A DNA stretch of 64,000 nt. Origin: Rutstroemia sp. NJR-2017a BVV2 (lineage: Eukaryota > Ascomycota > Leotiomycetes > Helotiales > Rutstroemiaceae). Of this stretch, positions 32,562 through 44,084 are shown in pieces. The stretch spans positions 744,001 through 808,000 of the forward strand of contig NJPS01000034.1 of NCBI GenBank assembly GCA_002946415.1. The letters run 5' to 3'. Made by a program: the position numbers and the translations under genes. The stretch's first letter is position 1. Each line of letters opens with the position of its first letter. The notes beneath the pieces were generated by a model. It ran no database searches, was not told the DNA's origin, and worked only from the letters and a program-made list of their open reading frames with translations.

Positions 32562-33722
32562 TCACCGCCACCAATGGGCGAGCGCATGCCTTGAGATGGA
32601 CGACAAGTCGATGATCGCATCACATCCTGGCTCTGTACAGCGGTGCTTGACCTCTCGTGCCGATGGCTTATAGGTCTCCGCGTCGGGATGCTCCTGTTGA
32701 CGATGTTTGATCAAGTCTTTCTCGCGAAAGTACCCCTTTCTGCCAATGCGAGAACATCCAAGAATATCACAAGGGTATGTGCACTCATTGTGTTCGTCGC
32801 GCATGTGTCTGGTGTATTCAGACTGCTTTTGAAACGGTGCTTGTATCTTTTTAGCAGACAGGGGGAGTTCCTGGAATGCCGCTGAACGGTATTGAGGACA
32901 TTCCAAATGCGTGCATACTGGGAACCTGTATTGTAGGGTTGGCGAAGGAGCCGGGTATTCAGCAAGTCCTGGGTTGGTTGTGTCAGTATCGTGGTGATGG
33001 TATTGTCTGAAGTGTTGAAGCAGGTGGTCCTTTCGGCGAAAACCATTAACCCCTCGATGACGTCGGCAGAATGGACATGGATGCTGAGGAATATCGGTGC
33101 CGAAAGACTTCAAATGTCGGTTCAATACATCGATTCTGGAGAACGAAGTCCCGCAGTCGCAGAGATATGGTTTATGCTGCTGAACTTTGGCGTGTCGAAG
33201 AAGCTCGGCCTTCGACGAAAGATCTTGTTTACACTCAAAGCAATGATGAGGATGGTCGGGATGGATGCGTTTGTGCCCTGAATTGTGAGGGGTAGTTTCG
33301 TGTGCAGCTCTTTCGCCTTGGGACACGAAGAACTCGTCACATTTGGCGAGTCGGCATTTAAATGAGCAATGGCCGGTGTCTTGGTTGTGCTGAAGCAGTG
33401 TCGAGTAGTGTTGAAATTCCTCGTTGCACCAGCATTTGAATGGACGATGGCCGCTCTCAACACCATGATTTTGGATTGCCCAGAGGTCCTGAAAGCCCTC
33501 GTCACACCGGCAACATACCCATTCATGCCGTGACTTTCCCTCATTGAAGTTCATGGGACGATGATAGGCCAGATTACGACTGACACCCTTTTTGTTAGCA
33601 AGTGGTTTTTTTTTTTCAACTCACCTGTCTAGAGGAGCCATACAAGGCTCGTCAGACATGACATCTGTATTGATGTATTCATCCAGCCAATCAAAAAGTT
33701 CTTGGTTGCTTGGTTCGGCCAT
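32562..33722 (-). CDS. C2H2 zinc-finger protein
   Basis: Probable nuclear nucleic-acid-binding protein of 371 aa from exons 33722-33625 and 33579-32562, joined in phase through a Ser codon. The short first exon (MAEPSNQELFDWLDEYINTD) looks like an acidic, possibly activating, N-terminus. The second exon carries at least six irregular C2H2 units, for example WVCCRCDEGFQDLWAIQNH, HHCFECKQDLSSKAELLRH and KDHLLQHFRQYHHH, and ends with RCTEPGCDAIIDLSSISRH. Several fingers have odd Cys or His spacing, as in fungus-specific C2H2 proteins. DNA target unknown. The divergent neighbour is a kinase-like gene. Confidence 0.83.
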
Positions 33723-34210
33723 GTTGTTCCTAGCAGGTAGTGAAGCGGCGTGTGATAGAATGAATAGATGTGGAAGGATGGGTGTTGATAATCCCAGATT
33801 TTGGTGGAGGTCGAATGATGAGAGATGTAGGAGATGGAGTATGTTTATGTGCACCCAGTTATCTATCCATCGCCGCTTGAAGTTCGACATGAATTGTGGC
33901 GTTTTGATGGTTACATTGATACAGGGGATGCATCGCCCTTTTTGTGTGAGGAACACTCGGTGAGTGTTTTGGTTTTTGTAACACCAAGGACAGCTCCTTG
34001 ACCAACACGGAACTGTACATGGAGCTGACTGGCAAACATTTTGCCAACCACGAAGCTTCACGGTGAAAGGTGGAAGCACGAATATCTCTCGGCTGCTTGC
34101 ATTCATTGAATTACACTACTTTCACTTATCAATGAAGCAAGAGGAGATAAGTATCTCCTTCTAATTCATTCTCTCAATATCACCTTTTCTTCTACAACTT
34201 CAAACATATC
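33723..34210. other. Divergent promoter region
   Basis: Lies between the zinc-finger gene and the kinase-like gene; no gene seen. Confidence 0.6.
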
Positions 34211-35344
34211 ATGATGCAGGCATTCCAATTTACTAATTGTACATATTCCTTGGAAGATAGTATTGACGATGATCAACTCATCCAAATTACTATACGTTGC
34301 TTCGGTGCTGTATTCGAAATTCGCTACCTATCTGGGAATCTAGCTGCTTCATCATATCTACTAGCACAGCACGTTAGATCTCCCGGCATTTTAAGAGCTG
34401 ACGATCAAAGAGGACCCGACGAGCAGATCCAGATATTGAAAAATCCATTTGAAAGGCTTATGGAAAATACAGCACCCAAGCCAACTTCGGTCAATTATCT
34501 ATTTGACTACCTCTACCCGCTATATTTGGTTCTCGAGGCGAGAGCTGCAGATCAGGACAGTATGGAAATCCAGCCTCATTTCAAAGGATCAATCCCTCGA
34601 TAGCTTCTTGGTGGCCCAGGTCGATGTTTTTTTGTATAGGAAGACTGGTTACGATCGATTAAATCGTATACCTCCCGTCAGATCGAACTTATGTCCACTT
34701 CACCAGACCCGAAGGACCATCCGTGCCTGTGTGGCCCATCCAAGGTTATCGCCGGAGATGGTACGATATGTATGTTCAAGGAGCCTGGAAAGCTACGGCT
34801 ATACAAGCAGATTGTATTTGCCTTTGAAAACAGGCAGCTTCGTTCTGATATACGTATTTCTCGTTTATATAGGGTGGTCGTCGACAAGGACTGCGACGTC
34901 TTACAGCGTTATGTCGAAGCTCCTCCGGAGGAACTTGCTATATGGAACCGTGACGGTATCTCAGGGTCCGATGTACCTACCGATATGGACCCTTCCCTCT
35001 TGGAGCGTATGGTTGGTATTCTGCTTATCTATATCGAAAACCGGGGTACACTCTACGATATAGTATCCTTTTCTGAATGTACGGAGGAACAGCGATATTG
35101 TTGGGCTGCTGAGATCGAAGGTCTTGTTGAAGAGTTACATACTGCCGACGTAGTATGGGGTGATGCTAAACCACAAAATGTATTGGTGGATTTAGAGAAT
35201 CGGCTATGGCTTATCGACTTTGATGGTAGTTACACTCCTGGCTGGGTTGATGAGGACAAGAAAGAAACCCAGGAGGGAGATTTGCAGGGGCTGAACAGAA
35301 TCAAAGAGTGGCTGATTAGAGGTTGCAAAAAGCCTACAGTATAG
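34211..35344 (+). CDS. Protein-kinase-like fungal protein (split reading frame; intron or damage)
   Basis: Kinase-fold protein of a fungal family with atypical motifs. The C-terminal frame (to 35344) has a candidate ATP-site Lys (ICMFKEPGK), a catalytic loop WGDAKPQN (Asp, Lys and Asn kept; His-Arg of HRD replaced) and DFDG in place of DFG. The N-terminal frame from 34211 ends with TAG near 34603, in the same frame as the kinase part. A GT-AG intron 34560-34706 (donor GTATGG, acceptor CACCAG) joins them in phase to 328 aa. However, the skipped segment has an open +1 frame (DSFLVAQVDVFLYRKTGYDR) that could be genuine protein, in which case two indels have damaged the gene. Function unknown. 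Confidence 0.6.
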
Positions 35345-35990
35345 ACTGCGTTGTTCGACGGCATACTTGGGATGAAGTGATAGTGGTTTACAAAGTTTCT
35401 GTGATATCGTTCTGAAGTTTGCAATTTTAGTTTTCGGAGACCTTCATCTCCCTTAGGTTGATAAGGATGATAATTCTTGATACGGAATATTGAGGTCCAT
35501 AAGAAGCTGACTATGCAATCGTTCGGATCAATGTGTCTTTTGTCTTGGTAAGTTTGTAAAATGCAACAAAAGTGTTCAGATGTATGGTCGTTCGAAATGG
35601 ATATCGGAGACTCGGTAAATTCCTCGGTCCCGAGAAAGCTTGACTTGTGGAGGAACATCATCATATTGCGACTACTCTCCATCCAAACCTTCTGCCAACA
35701 TCTGGAAGCACGTAATTTATGGGCAGAGTCCCATACAAAGCTACTAAAAATGGAAGAAGCCTGCCGGTAGCAGCAATGATGGTAAGGTCGCAAAAAGCCG
35801 CGCAATGAGTCCACTTGCGCTGTCGGTGAATGAGGAGAGGCACCAAGAGTTTACGGTGGTATAATTTTTCGCACACGATTTCCTCCTATCATTCATCATC
35901 TGTTTTCCATTCTTCTTGTTAAATTCCAGCGTGTGTCAATCAAGGCTTATTTACAGAAACAACGTGCACATCTCCATTGGCCTTTCAAAT
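35345..35990. other. Intergenic
   Basis: No gene seen. The O-methyltransferase frame is open from 35916, but the conserved start is at 35991. Confidence 0.6.
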
Positions 35991-36704
35991 ATGCCTCCGC
36001 CAAATCGTCCCCATTTCACTCCGGATCCAGGTTGGCAAGCAGTCGACGAATATTCCCTTTCTCACCTCCATCCGACCTCTCGACCGAACCATGAAACCCT
36101 CGAGCATGCTCTTGAGAACTCAAAGACGAAGGGTCTGCCACCCATGCAATCCTCCCGCGCACAAGCAAAATTTCTTGCGCTCCAATGCAAGTTGATGCGC
36201 GTCAAGAACGTTCTTGAAGTCGGCACACTTGGCGCGTTCGCATCGATCTACATTGCGACGGAGAATCCTGACTGCAAGATCACGACGATTGAGTTCAATC
36301 CTAAACATGCGGAGGTGGCGCGGGAGAACATTGGTCATGCAGGAGTCGGCGATAGAGTTGAGGTCTTGGTAGGCCCAGCGGTAGACATATTACCTGACTT
36401 GCTCAAGGAAATTGAGGACGGAAAGAGGGAGAGGTTCGGTATGACTTTTATTGATGCTGATAAGCTCAACAATTGGACATACTGTGATTATGGGATTAAG
36501 ATGAGTTACTCGGGAGCTGTGATATTTGTGGATAACATGGCGTGTCGAGGCGCCTTGGTGCAAGAGGATTCAGAAGATCCTCATGTGATAGGAGCAAGGA
36601 AAGCGATTGAAGAGGTCGGGAGGGACGACAGAGTGGATGGAGTCGTTATGCAGATCGTGTCTGAAAAGAACTGGGACGGTTTCTTAATGGCAGTTGTCAA
36701 GTAG
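35991..36704 (+). CDS. SAM-dependent O-methyltransferase (Methyltransf_3/COMT-like)
   Basis: Cation-dependent-type small-molecule O-methyltransferase, 237 aa, intronless. The chosen Met at 35991 (MPPPNRPHFTP) matches the usual family length; the frame extends upstream to another Met at 35916. The SAM-binding region is clear: KNVLEVGTLGAFASIYIA (motif I), then ITTIEFNPKHAEVARENI, and the family's Asp-containing metal/SAM motif FGMTFIDADKLNNWTYCDY. A later block, GAVIFVDNMACRG, matches the DNxLW-type motif with changes. The N-terminal GLPPMQSSRAQAKFL is the usual substrate-side helix. No neighbour suggests a substrate; related fungal enzymes methylate catechols or other phenols. Confidence 0.87.
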   Translation: MPPPNRPHFTPDPGWQAVDEYSLSHLHPTSRPNHETLEHALENSKTKGLPPMQSSRAQAKFLALQCKLMRVKNVLEVGTLGAFASIYIATENPDCKITTIEFNPKHAEVARENIGHAGVGDRVEVLVGPAVDILPDLLKEIEDGKRERFGMTFIDADKLNNWTYCDYGIKMSYSGAVIFVDNMACRGALVQEDSEDPHVIGARKAIEEVGRDDRVDGVVMQIVSEKNWDGFLMAVVK

Positions 36705-37298
36705 AAAAGTGCTACCATCATTATCAAGAATTAGAAATAGCAACTAGTTATTCTGCTTTAACATCATTAAGTAATGATATTGGCACATGAAATTAGTCAC
36801 TCGTTCGTTTTTGCGTTCTGGCAGTTGCCCACCAGAGATATGCTAGGCCCAAGAAAGCAGGTCAAATTATAGTGTGATTGCCACTCATGTGAGGTCGGGC
36901 TTCCGGATCTGAACTTTGAACTATATTCTTCCGATCAAGGACTGGAAGCATGTACTTGTCATTGTCGACATTCCTATTCATCGAAGTAAAAAGCGTCCTC
37001 GGCAAAATCACAAACAACAAAAACGCTGGAAAACTCCCCGCGATCGTTGCAGCTAAGATACTTTCTGCTAAGGCAAGCTAGGAGAAGTTGGCTCCACAGC
37101 GCAGAATCACCATATCTCCGCATTTCATTGGCGTGCTTGGTCGGCAACGAGTATCAGATTCTACCACCTTGGGGATCATTGGGAAGAGTTGAGATCCGAA
37201 GCCTGTTTTATCGAGAGTAAAGCCGCCCTCAAACAAAGGCTTCCTGCACCAACGAGATCTTATTTAATTTTCAGTACTTCTACTCTATAGACAGCAAG
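36705..37298. other. Intergenic with a possible minus-strand gene remnant
   Basis: On the minus strand one frame stays open for about 60 codons (from about 37250), TAG, about 65 codons (hydrophobic, LAATIAGSFPAFLLFVILP), TGA, then about 20 more codons. This could be a dead membrane-protein exon, but no family could be named. Confidence 0.35.
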
Positions 37299-39466
37299 AT
37301 GTCTACTCCACTCATTGACGTGCTCCACACCGACACTCAGTCCCTCCAGAAGTTACTAGAGGCAGGAGAAGTCAAGTCTATTGATCTGGTAGAAATCTAT
37401 CTCGCGCAAATCAAAAAGCATGATGGCTACTTGCATTCCATGATCACTTTGGCTGAAGAGCCAACTTTGAGAGAAGCTGCGGAGCGGCTCGATGAAGAAA
37501 GGAAGGCTAGCAAAGTTCGATCACCTCTTCATGGAATTCCCATCATTATCAAGGTGAATTCTACAAATCATGTGGATATGAATTTTATGCTTATGCTGAT
37601 CTAGGACAACATTAACACCATAGACATGAGAACCACAGCTGGAAGCTTAGCACTCGACGGCTGTCGACCTCGCGAGAATGCAAAAATTGTGGATAAAGTG
37701 AGCATTCTCTGCTCGAGTTTAAAGTTCTTGTAGAGATGCTTACATCGTATAGCTCTCCCAAGCTGGTATGATTATCATGGGGAAGGCAAATCTTACAGTA
37801 AGTGCAACAGTGCAAGTTTGTGGAGAGGTTTTTACTGATGCATGTTCAGGAATGGTCAAATTTTCGGTATGCTGTTGAATTCTAGGTATTTTGATATCAT
37901 GGTAACTGATTCTTGATCCCACAGCGGCAAAAAGCTACAGAATGGATGGTCAGGCTTGGGGGGTCTGACACAGTCAGCCTATGTCCGCGGTGGATTTGTT
38001 TCCACAGATGAATCTTCGGTAAGACTCTTTCCAACTTCAACCATGTGACGCTGGCATTCATGAACCTCGTTTTTAGAGCACTATCGGATCCTCCTCAGGC
38101 TCAGCTGTTAGTGTTTCCGCCGGATACGCCCCAGTATCGATCGGTTCCGAAACTTGCGGCTCACTCACATGCCCCGCCAGCCGTGCAGCCCTGTACACAA
38201 TAAAACCAAGTATTGGACTCGTGTCTCAACATGGCATAGTTCCAATTTCGCACACTTGTGATACAGCTGGTCCGATGGGAAAGACTGCCTTCGATATTGC
38301 AGCGTTGCTGGACATTTTGACAGATACAGATGCACCAGGACGCCCTAAAGGTGGATATACTAGCTCGCTGGACTGCTCTTGGACTGATATCAAAGTTGCG
38401 GCTGTGAAGATTGAAGGGCCAGAGGTCAGTTTCGTGATTTCTACCTTAGCTATCATATTCCGCTACTGACATTCATGTGCAGCTACCGGATTCTGAAGAT
38501 AAGATCGAAGAGGTCGACAAAAAAGCCATGGCACAAATGGTGAATACTTCCATAATTAGCGAGTGTCTCCACGCGACCTAATACTAATCTTGGGCTAGGT
38601 AATTGAGTACCGAGCAGCCTACGACAAAGTCAAGAACAAGGCTGCTGGGTTTTATGAGAATGTACCTCTCAGTTTCCACAAACTAGACCCATCATTTGAG
38701 GAAACCGACGATGCTTTATTCACAATTCTCAGTGCGTCCAACTGGCCTTCATGCTAAAGAAAACCATTTCTAACATCAGATAGTGGCCGACTTCCAGAAG
38801 GATTTCCCAGCATATCTCGACTCACTAGAATACACACCTGTCAAGACCTTCGAAGAGATCATTGAATTCAATAAGACGCATGCGGATGTGGAGATGCCGC
38901 CAGGTAGGTCGCGATTGCAGACGCTACACTCACTATTCCAGCCTCAACTGACCTTCTCCTAGAGAACAACAATCAAGCTCTCTTCGAAGAAGCTGTATCA
39001 CGTACTATATCTGAAGAAGAGTACAGTAAATGTCTCGAGCTGTGTCGAAAAGAAAGCAAGCAAAATGGAATCGATCGGATCTTAGATACTTATGGTGCGG
39101 ATATTGTCATTGCGCCAGCAAATGGTGGATGGGAACTGTGGAATCCGTCTTCGATGAGTGGTATGTATTCTTCAATCGCTGTTCTTTGCTCATGCGTCTA
39201 GCTATGGCCTACTCTTGCTCGAACGGCTGAAGTATCGGAGAAACCCAATGACTAACATCACATAATCAGGCTACCCCGTCGCAGCAATGCCCTTAGGGTA
39301 TCTCGAGACCAACGGAGCACCCTTCGGCATGTGTGCTATGGCTCGACAGCACGAAGAGGCTAAGCTTATCAAGTTTATGAAGTTGTGGGAGGATACAATA
39401 GGACCAAGAAAGGTACCAGAAATGCTGGATGGGAAGTCGGAGGTTTGGAATGGAGAGAAGAGATGA
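37299..39466 (+). CDS. Amidase-signature family hydrolase (11 exons)
   Basis: Amide hydrolase of the amidase-signature family. Eleven exons in phase: 37299-37553, 37605-37697, 37753-37797, 37850-37866, 37925-38018, 38077-38424, 38483-38539, 38599-38731, 38784-38903, 38963-39160 and 39270-39466, giving 518 aa. The catalytic triad is visible: Lys85 in GIPIIIKDN at the first splice junction, the cis-Ser (about 175) in GSSSGSA, and the nucleophile Ser (about 197) in [11 protein letters not shown]. Exon 4 is only 17 nt. The C-terminal [10 protein letters not shown] block fits fungal amidases acting on small or aryl amides. There is no signal peptide, so a cytosolic enzyme is likely. It is convergent with a beta-lactamase-fold pseudogene; substrate unknown. 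Confidence 0.9.
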
Positions 39467-39786
39467 GCGATATAAATGGATGGCACCTGGAGTAAAAGCA
39501 AGGCAGGGAAGATTTTCAGGCCGCTTGCGCCAAGGACTACACCTATCCTACCATTGGAATAAAATCTATCAAAGATGACTTCTTGCGAATTGCTTAAATC
39601 ATACTAATATTCATCCGCGGATAAAGTCTTTGTGCAGCAGCCACCTTTTGGTTCGCAAGCTTAATGTTAGAATCAGTTCATATGACAAACCAGAAGCTTC
39701 ATATAGCAATTTTTCGACTACAAGACAGTCTATACTCTCCCTAATCGGTGCAGCACAACAAATTCCTGATTGTTCCTCTCCATAAC
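39467..39786. other. Short convergent intergenic gap
   Basis: 3' ends of two genes; nothing else seen. Confidence 0.6.
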
Positions 39787-41703
39787 TTACATCTCCTTGT
39801 AAAACCGTTTCGGTCTAGGCAATTCTTTGTTGTATCGCCACGACAGATACTCAATCTTGTGCACCCTGCTCTTCTCCCTAACCTTTATGTCTTTTCCTCC
39901 TGCTTCTTCTTCCGACCCGTCTTCCTCCCAAAATCCAATCACATAATTTTCCTTATGTCTCGCCCACAAGCCCCTTTTCGAGAACTCATCCCTCTCCTTC
40001 AACCATGTAAACTCGTCGTTTTGATAATGCGTCAAATCATGCTCCTCACTTTCCATGCCCGCAAATGCCATTTTGAGTTTCCTTCCTTGCTCTGAATCAT
40101 TGCTCTGGCTTTCATTCTCATGAATGAAAACCTTAACCATCAACGTCTTCGCCTCGTCCCAATAATCCCCGACATAATCCTCAAGTTCTCTAGGCCTATC
40201 TCCACCCGTCCTATTCTCATCTAACCACCTCCTAATGTCCTCAAACCAACTCCCATCCTTCTCCTCCTTCTCCGTCCTCGTCAACTCCGCATAATCATTC
40301 TTGTCACCCTCCGCCACCTCCAAATACTCCTCCAAAAGCCCCTGCCCCATCAAATCCGCCGCGTTCACAGACATACTCAGCCCATTCGTCAACACAAGTA
40401 CACACCCCTTCGACCTCGGCACCAGCGCCACGAACGCCAAAGCCCCCGGAAACGAAACTTGATGATACAGGACTAATTCCGACGGCACGCCCTTCCCAAC
40501 ATCAGGTCTATTCTTCTGCGGCCGCAGCTGGTCCATCGGCCCAGGTGTCTGCAGGCATGCCCATCCTAATGCGTAGGACTGCTCGCGCAGCAACTTCGGG
40601 TTCATGTTGATGTGTGGGTAGAAGAGAGTAGGGACTTGTTTGAGCGGGGAACCAGACATGGAGGTAGAGGAATTGGCGTATTGATTCGCTGCGCTGTCTA
40701 GAAACGCCGTGTATAGTTTCACGAGATCCGCAGTGCAGCTGTGCATAGAGGCGGCGGCGCCCATGAAGGTTTCGCCGCTGCAAGTTACGGGGACTATTTT
40801 CGCGGGGTTGCTGGGATCGGCATCGAGGGCCCAGTAGCCGGTGGCGAAGTTGGGGTCGGAGGGGGCGCGGCGTGCGTGCTGGTGCGGGTCATGTTGAGGG
40901 GGTCGAAGATACGGGTTTTTATGAATGAATCCCCGCGTTGGGGGGCGGCTTTAGTGAGGATGTGACCGGCTATTTCGTATCCGCAGTTGTTGTAGCCGTA
41001 GCTGGCTCGGAAGGGGAAAGATAGCTGTAGAGTATTGAGGAAATCGAGGCTTTTTTCTTGTGGGATGAGTATGTTATTGTTGGTGCCGAGCCACTAAAGA
41101 GAGAGAGATGATTGAATTAGTATTTATTAATGACGAGTGGGAAGTGAGAATAATAGCATGTTCGAGATGAGAACGAAGAAGTGTCAAAGACAATTCCATG
41201 AACCACCACGTCCAGAACTCATGCACAGAATAGCAAACTCACATGGTCCGGTGCCTCCATCCCCGCCCGATGAGAAAGACAATCCGTAACGGTCATCTCC
41301 TTCCGCAATATCTCATTCGCACTCGTCCACTCTGGCAGCACATCGTGCACCTTCGAATCCCATTTCAAGCCTCCAATCTCCTCATCGACACAGATCCCTA
41401 GCCCTGCAGCAACGACCGCTTTCGTTAGCGACGCGCATGGAAATATGGTTTCGGCTGTGACAGGCAGCTTGTTCTCTAGATCTCTATATCAGAGATTTTC
41501 TTGATAGATCAGCTCGCCCTTGTGGATTACAGCGATGGCAGCGCCTGGGGTGGAGCCAGTTTTCATGATATCTTCGAGGTTGGAACGGAGCGCGTGGAGA
41601 CGCGATTGGATGGTTTGGGTGGAAGAAATGTTGAGTTGAGAGGTGCTGTATAGATTGAGCTTTGATGGTGAATGAGTTTACAGCGATGAGGAGTAAATTC
41701 CAT
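39787..41703 (-). pseudogene. Beta-lactamase-fold serine hydrolase pseudogene
   Basis: Relic of a class C beta-lactamase/esterase-like serine hydrolase. The frame runs through GSTPGAAIAVIHKGELIYQE, meets TGA at 41491-41489 where relatives have Gly before YRD, and continues with the SxxK motif FPCASLTKAV and TDCLSHRAGM. An ordinary GT-AG intron (about 41245-41096) follows, then the YNN motif (SYGYNNCGYEIAG) and FDPLNMTRTS. Just after that (near 40875) the coding frame shifts by one, and the long C-terminal part (MGAAASMHSCTADL..., to 39787) lies in the new frame. The 5' end has no ATG in the coding frame, so the start is unresolved. The shift cannot be spliced away without losing the conserved FDPLNM block. 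Sequencing errors could mimic both lesions. Confidence 0.72.
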
Positions 41704-43181
41704 GATCTGAGAGCGGCTCTTGTAGCTATGTAAATGGGCTGGGTGAGTTAGGCGCTGAGAAAGCTGTAGCCTGGACTGGTCAGTTTTCAACGCTGCCCAA
41801 CGCTGGTCACCCAATCCAGTTGCTTCTAGGATGAAAAAGCCTTCCATAGGGTCATGTTCTTGCCCAAACATTTGAAGTTTACAGATAATCTTGTTGGGCA
41901 TTATGCTCCGGATTGGTTAACGCCACCCCTATTCTTGAAGGACTTCATCAAATGATGCATAAAACTTAGCTAAGAACCAGGGTGCGCAGTTCTTCTATGT
42001 TCTATTTCCCAAGAGGAAGTTAGGCCGCGAGAGACTTTTCCTGTTGAATTGAACTGCAAGATTTTCTGCGAAGCAAACAATACACTGGCAGGAAATGGAA
42101 TACTAACTGCTCGAACTCTGAGCCCCTAATCACTCTAAATCGGAGACCCCGAGAAGTTCTCTGGACTCTTGAAGAACAATGATAGTATGAATATGCTTCT
42201 GATTCTATTGTTCATAGAACTTGAACACTCCCACATCTAGTCTGGAATCGACTTTGCGGCGTCATATCGGTATCATTTGGGTGCCTAAAAACGTCTGATA
42301 GGCAGGTTGACACATAAATGTCTATCAAAGCACACAAGTGATATACAGAGCTCTTGTCGCTGTCATTACCAATCACAAATTACGACACTCCACGCTGGTT
42401 GAACCAAAGCAAGCTCCTGTATTACTTGGGTTAGACGCAAGAGACATCACAGTCTAGTGCGCGGTGGACAAGTACCACCGCGCCCGAGAAGTAAAAACTA
42501 GTTCCTTGTGAGGAGTATGACCCTAAAAGTAAGCACTCTTGAGAAAGATGCAATTCCATCATGCATTGTGTGTTTTCGACCTCGCAAGAACAAACTCTGT
42601 AGAGCCCTATTCGTACCTGTTCATCAACAAAGAAGAATGCCGAGACATGTGTTAAGATCACCACTTCCACAAGTGATACAGCTAGAACTGTTTCAGCAAC
42701 AATATGGCTCGACGTGATCTTTCTCAATGGTTGCTCGATGGTCCCGTTCGCCTGTTGTTTCTGGACTAGCGGGTACACGCTCGAATTCTGTTGTTGTTTT
42801 GATCCTGATAAGTTCTAACTTGGTGTCAGTCAATTCTTTCCCCTGTAGGCTGTAGCCAATCAGTTCTCCTGTGAGGTTACAGGAAATTAAGAAATATGAG
42901 CAATCCACTGATATGGTGCTTTACCATGGTGCTTTGTCATGCCCGTTAGTCCTCCTTGCTCATATACTTCGGACTGCCAGTGAATCTGTTGACGCCACCC
43001 ACATTACTTCTTCAAATACTGCATAAAAAGTAGACAGAACAATCCCAAAACATTCCCAGCATTGCAACTACAACTCCGATGAAGCATCCGCAACTTCTTC
43101 TGCTCCACTAGAGCTCACATTGTTTCGCTTTCACACCAGACAAGTTGCACTCACTGCACTTGACCATACCTACCTACCACC
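41704..43181. other. Intergenic, no gene recognised
   Basis: About 1.5 kb with short opposing ORFs only. The last 100 nt are the leader of the 2EXR gene. Confidence 0.55.
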
Positions 43182-44084
43182 ATGGAGGCTCTCGATATCT
43201 TCCTCAACGAACTCCCAGATCCATGTCTCGAGCTTTACATCCAACAACTCAGCAAGTTCGAGCGCTTTTCTGATTTCCCTGAGGAGGTCCGTTGCTTGAT
43301 ATGGAAAGCATCTTTGCCTGTTGGCCGCACAGTGCAGCTCGGTTTTCAGCGGAAACACCACTCACCCGATTACCCCGTCGCATTGCACACTACACAAGAG
43401 AGTCGCCATGAAACATTAAGGCACTTCTATGTGGGTAGAAGCATGGTTCGGCAACCTGACGGATCGAGACGCGCAGTTGGCAAAATGTGTATCAACCCAT
43501 CAAGCGATAGAGTCTTGATCAGCAACTTTGCATTATTCGGCGGTTGGCGCTGGCAAGTGGTGGACTGTAGCGGGGCACCTTGGGCTCGAATGGTTAAGAT
43601 CCTCGAAATTGAAGACAACCACTGGTGCCAAATAGGTCTGCTCAGATTCCTCCTCGGATGGTTTTCTACTGAAGATGAGGGTTACCCCAATGGGCGGCCG
43701 GACGTTGTTATGCAAGAGGGCGCGGCGCCGGCTTCACTCCCCCCAGAGGTCTTTATCGGGCTTCAGAAATTGCGTCTCATTGCACCCCATCCACAAGACT
43801 GGGTTAAACCATGGAAGGAGAACTGTATCTGCGTCAATGATCCGTACTCGGTTAGTGTCAAAAGGGTCAGGAATGCAGTGAGAAAAATAGTACATCAATA
43901 TTCGACTCACACCAAGGGTTACTCAGTCCCGAAGGTTGACGTGATCATCGCCAGCCCACGCCGACGAAGCGAGACAACAGATACAGAGTCTGAGTCCGAA
44001 TCCGAATCCGAGTTCGAGTCTGACTCTGACTCTGACTCTGAGTCCGAGGGTGCGTTAGAGTGGTTAAACTCCCTGAATTTTTAG
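43182..44084 (+). CDS. 2EXR-domain protein with acidic Ser-Glu/Ser-Asp tail
   Basis: Dispersed fourth member of the 2EXR group, intronless, 300 aa. The domain begins with FERFSDFPEEVRCLIWKASL (about residues 26-45), then VALHTTQESRHETLRHFYVG and INPSSDRVLISNFALFGGW, ending around a GLQKLRLIAP block. Unlike the 5-9 kb copies it has a C-terminal run of Ser-Glu, then Ser-Asp dipeptides (about residues 268-292) encoded by hexanucleotide-like repeats. It lies on the opposite strand and 34 kb away from the cluster, so it is an older duplicate. Function unknown. Confidence 0.82.
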   Translation: MEALDIFLNELPDPCLELYIQQLSKFERFSDFPEEVRCLIWKASLPVGRTVQLGFQRKHHSPDYPVALHTTQESRHETLRHFYVGRSMVRQPDGSRRAVGKMCINPSSDRVLISNFALFGGWRWQVVDCSGAPWARMVKILEIEDNHWCQIGLLRFLLGWFSTEDEGYPNGRPDVVMQEGAAPASLPPEVFIGLQKLRLIAPHPQDWVKPWKENCICVNDPYSVSVKRVRNAVRKIVHQYSTHTKGYSVPKVDVIIASPRRRSETTDTESESESESEFESDSDSDSESEGALEWLNSLNF

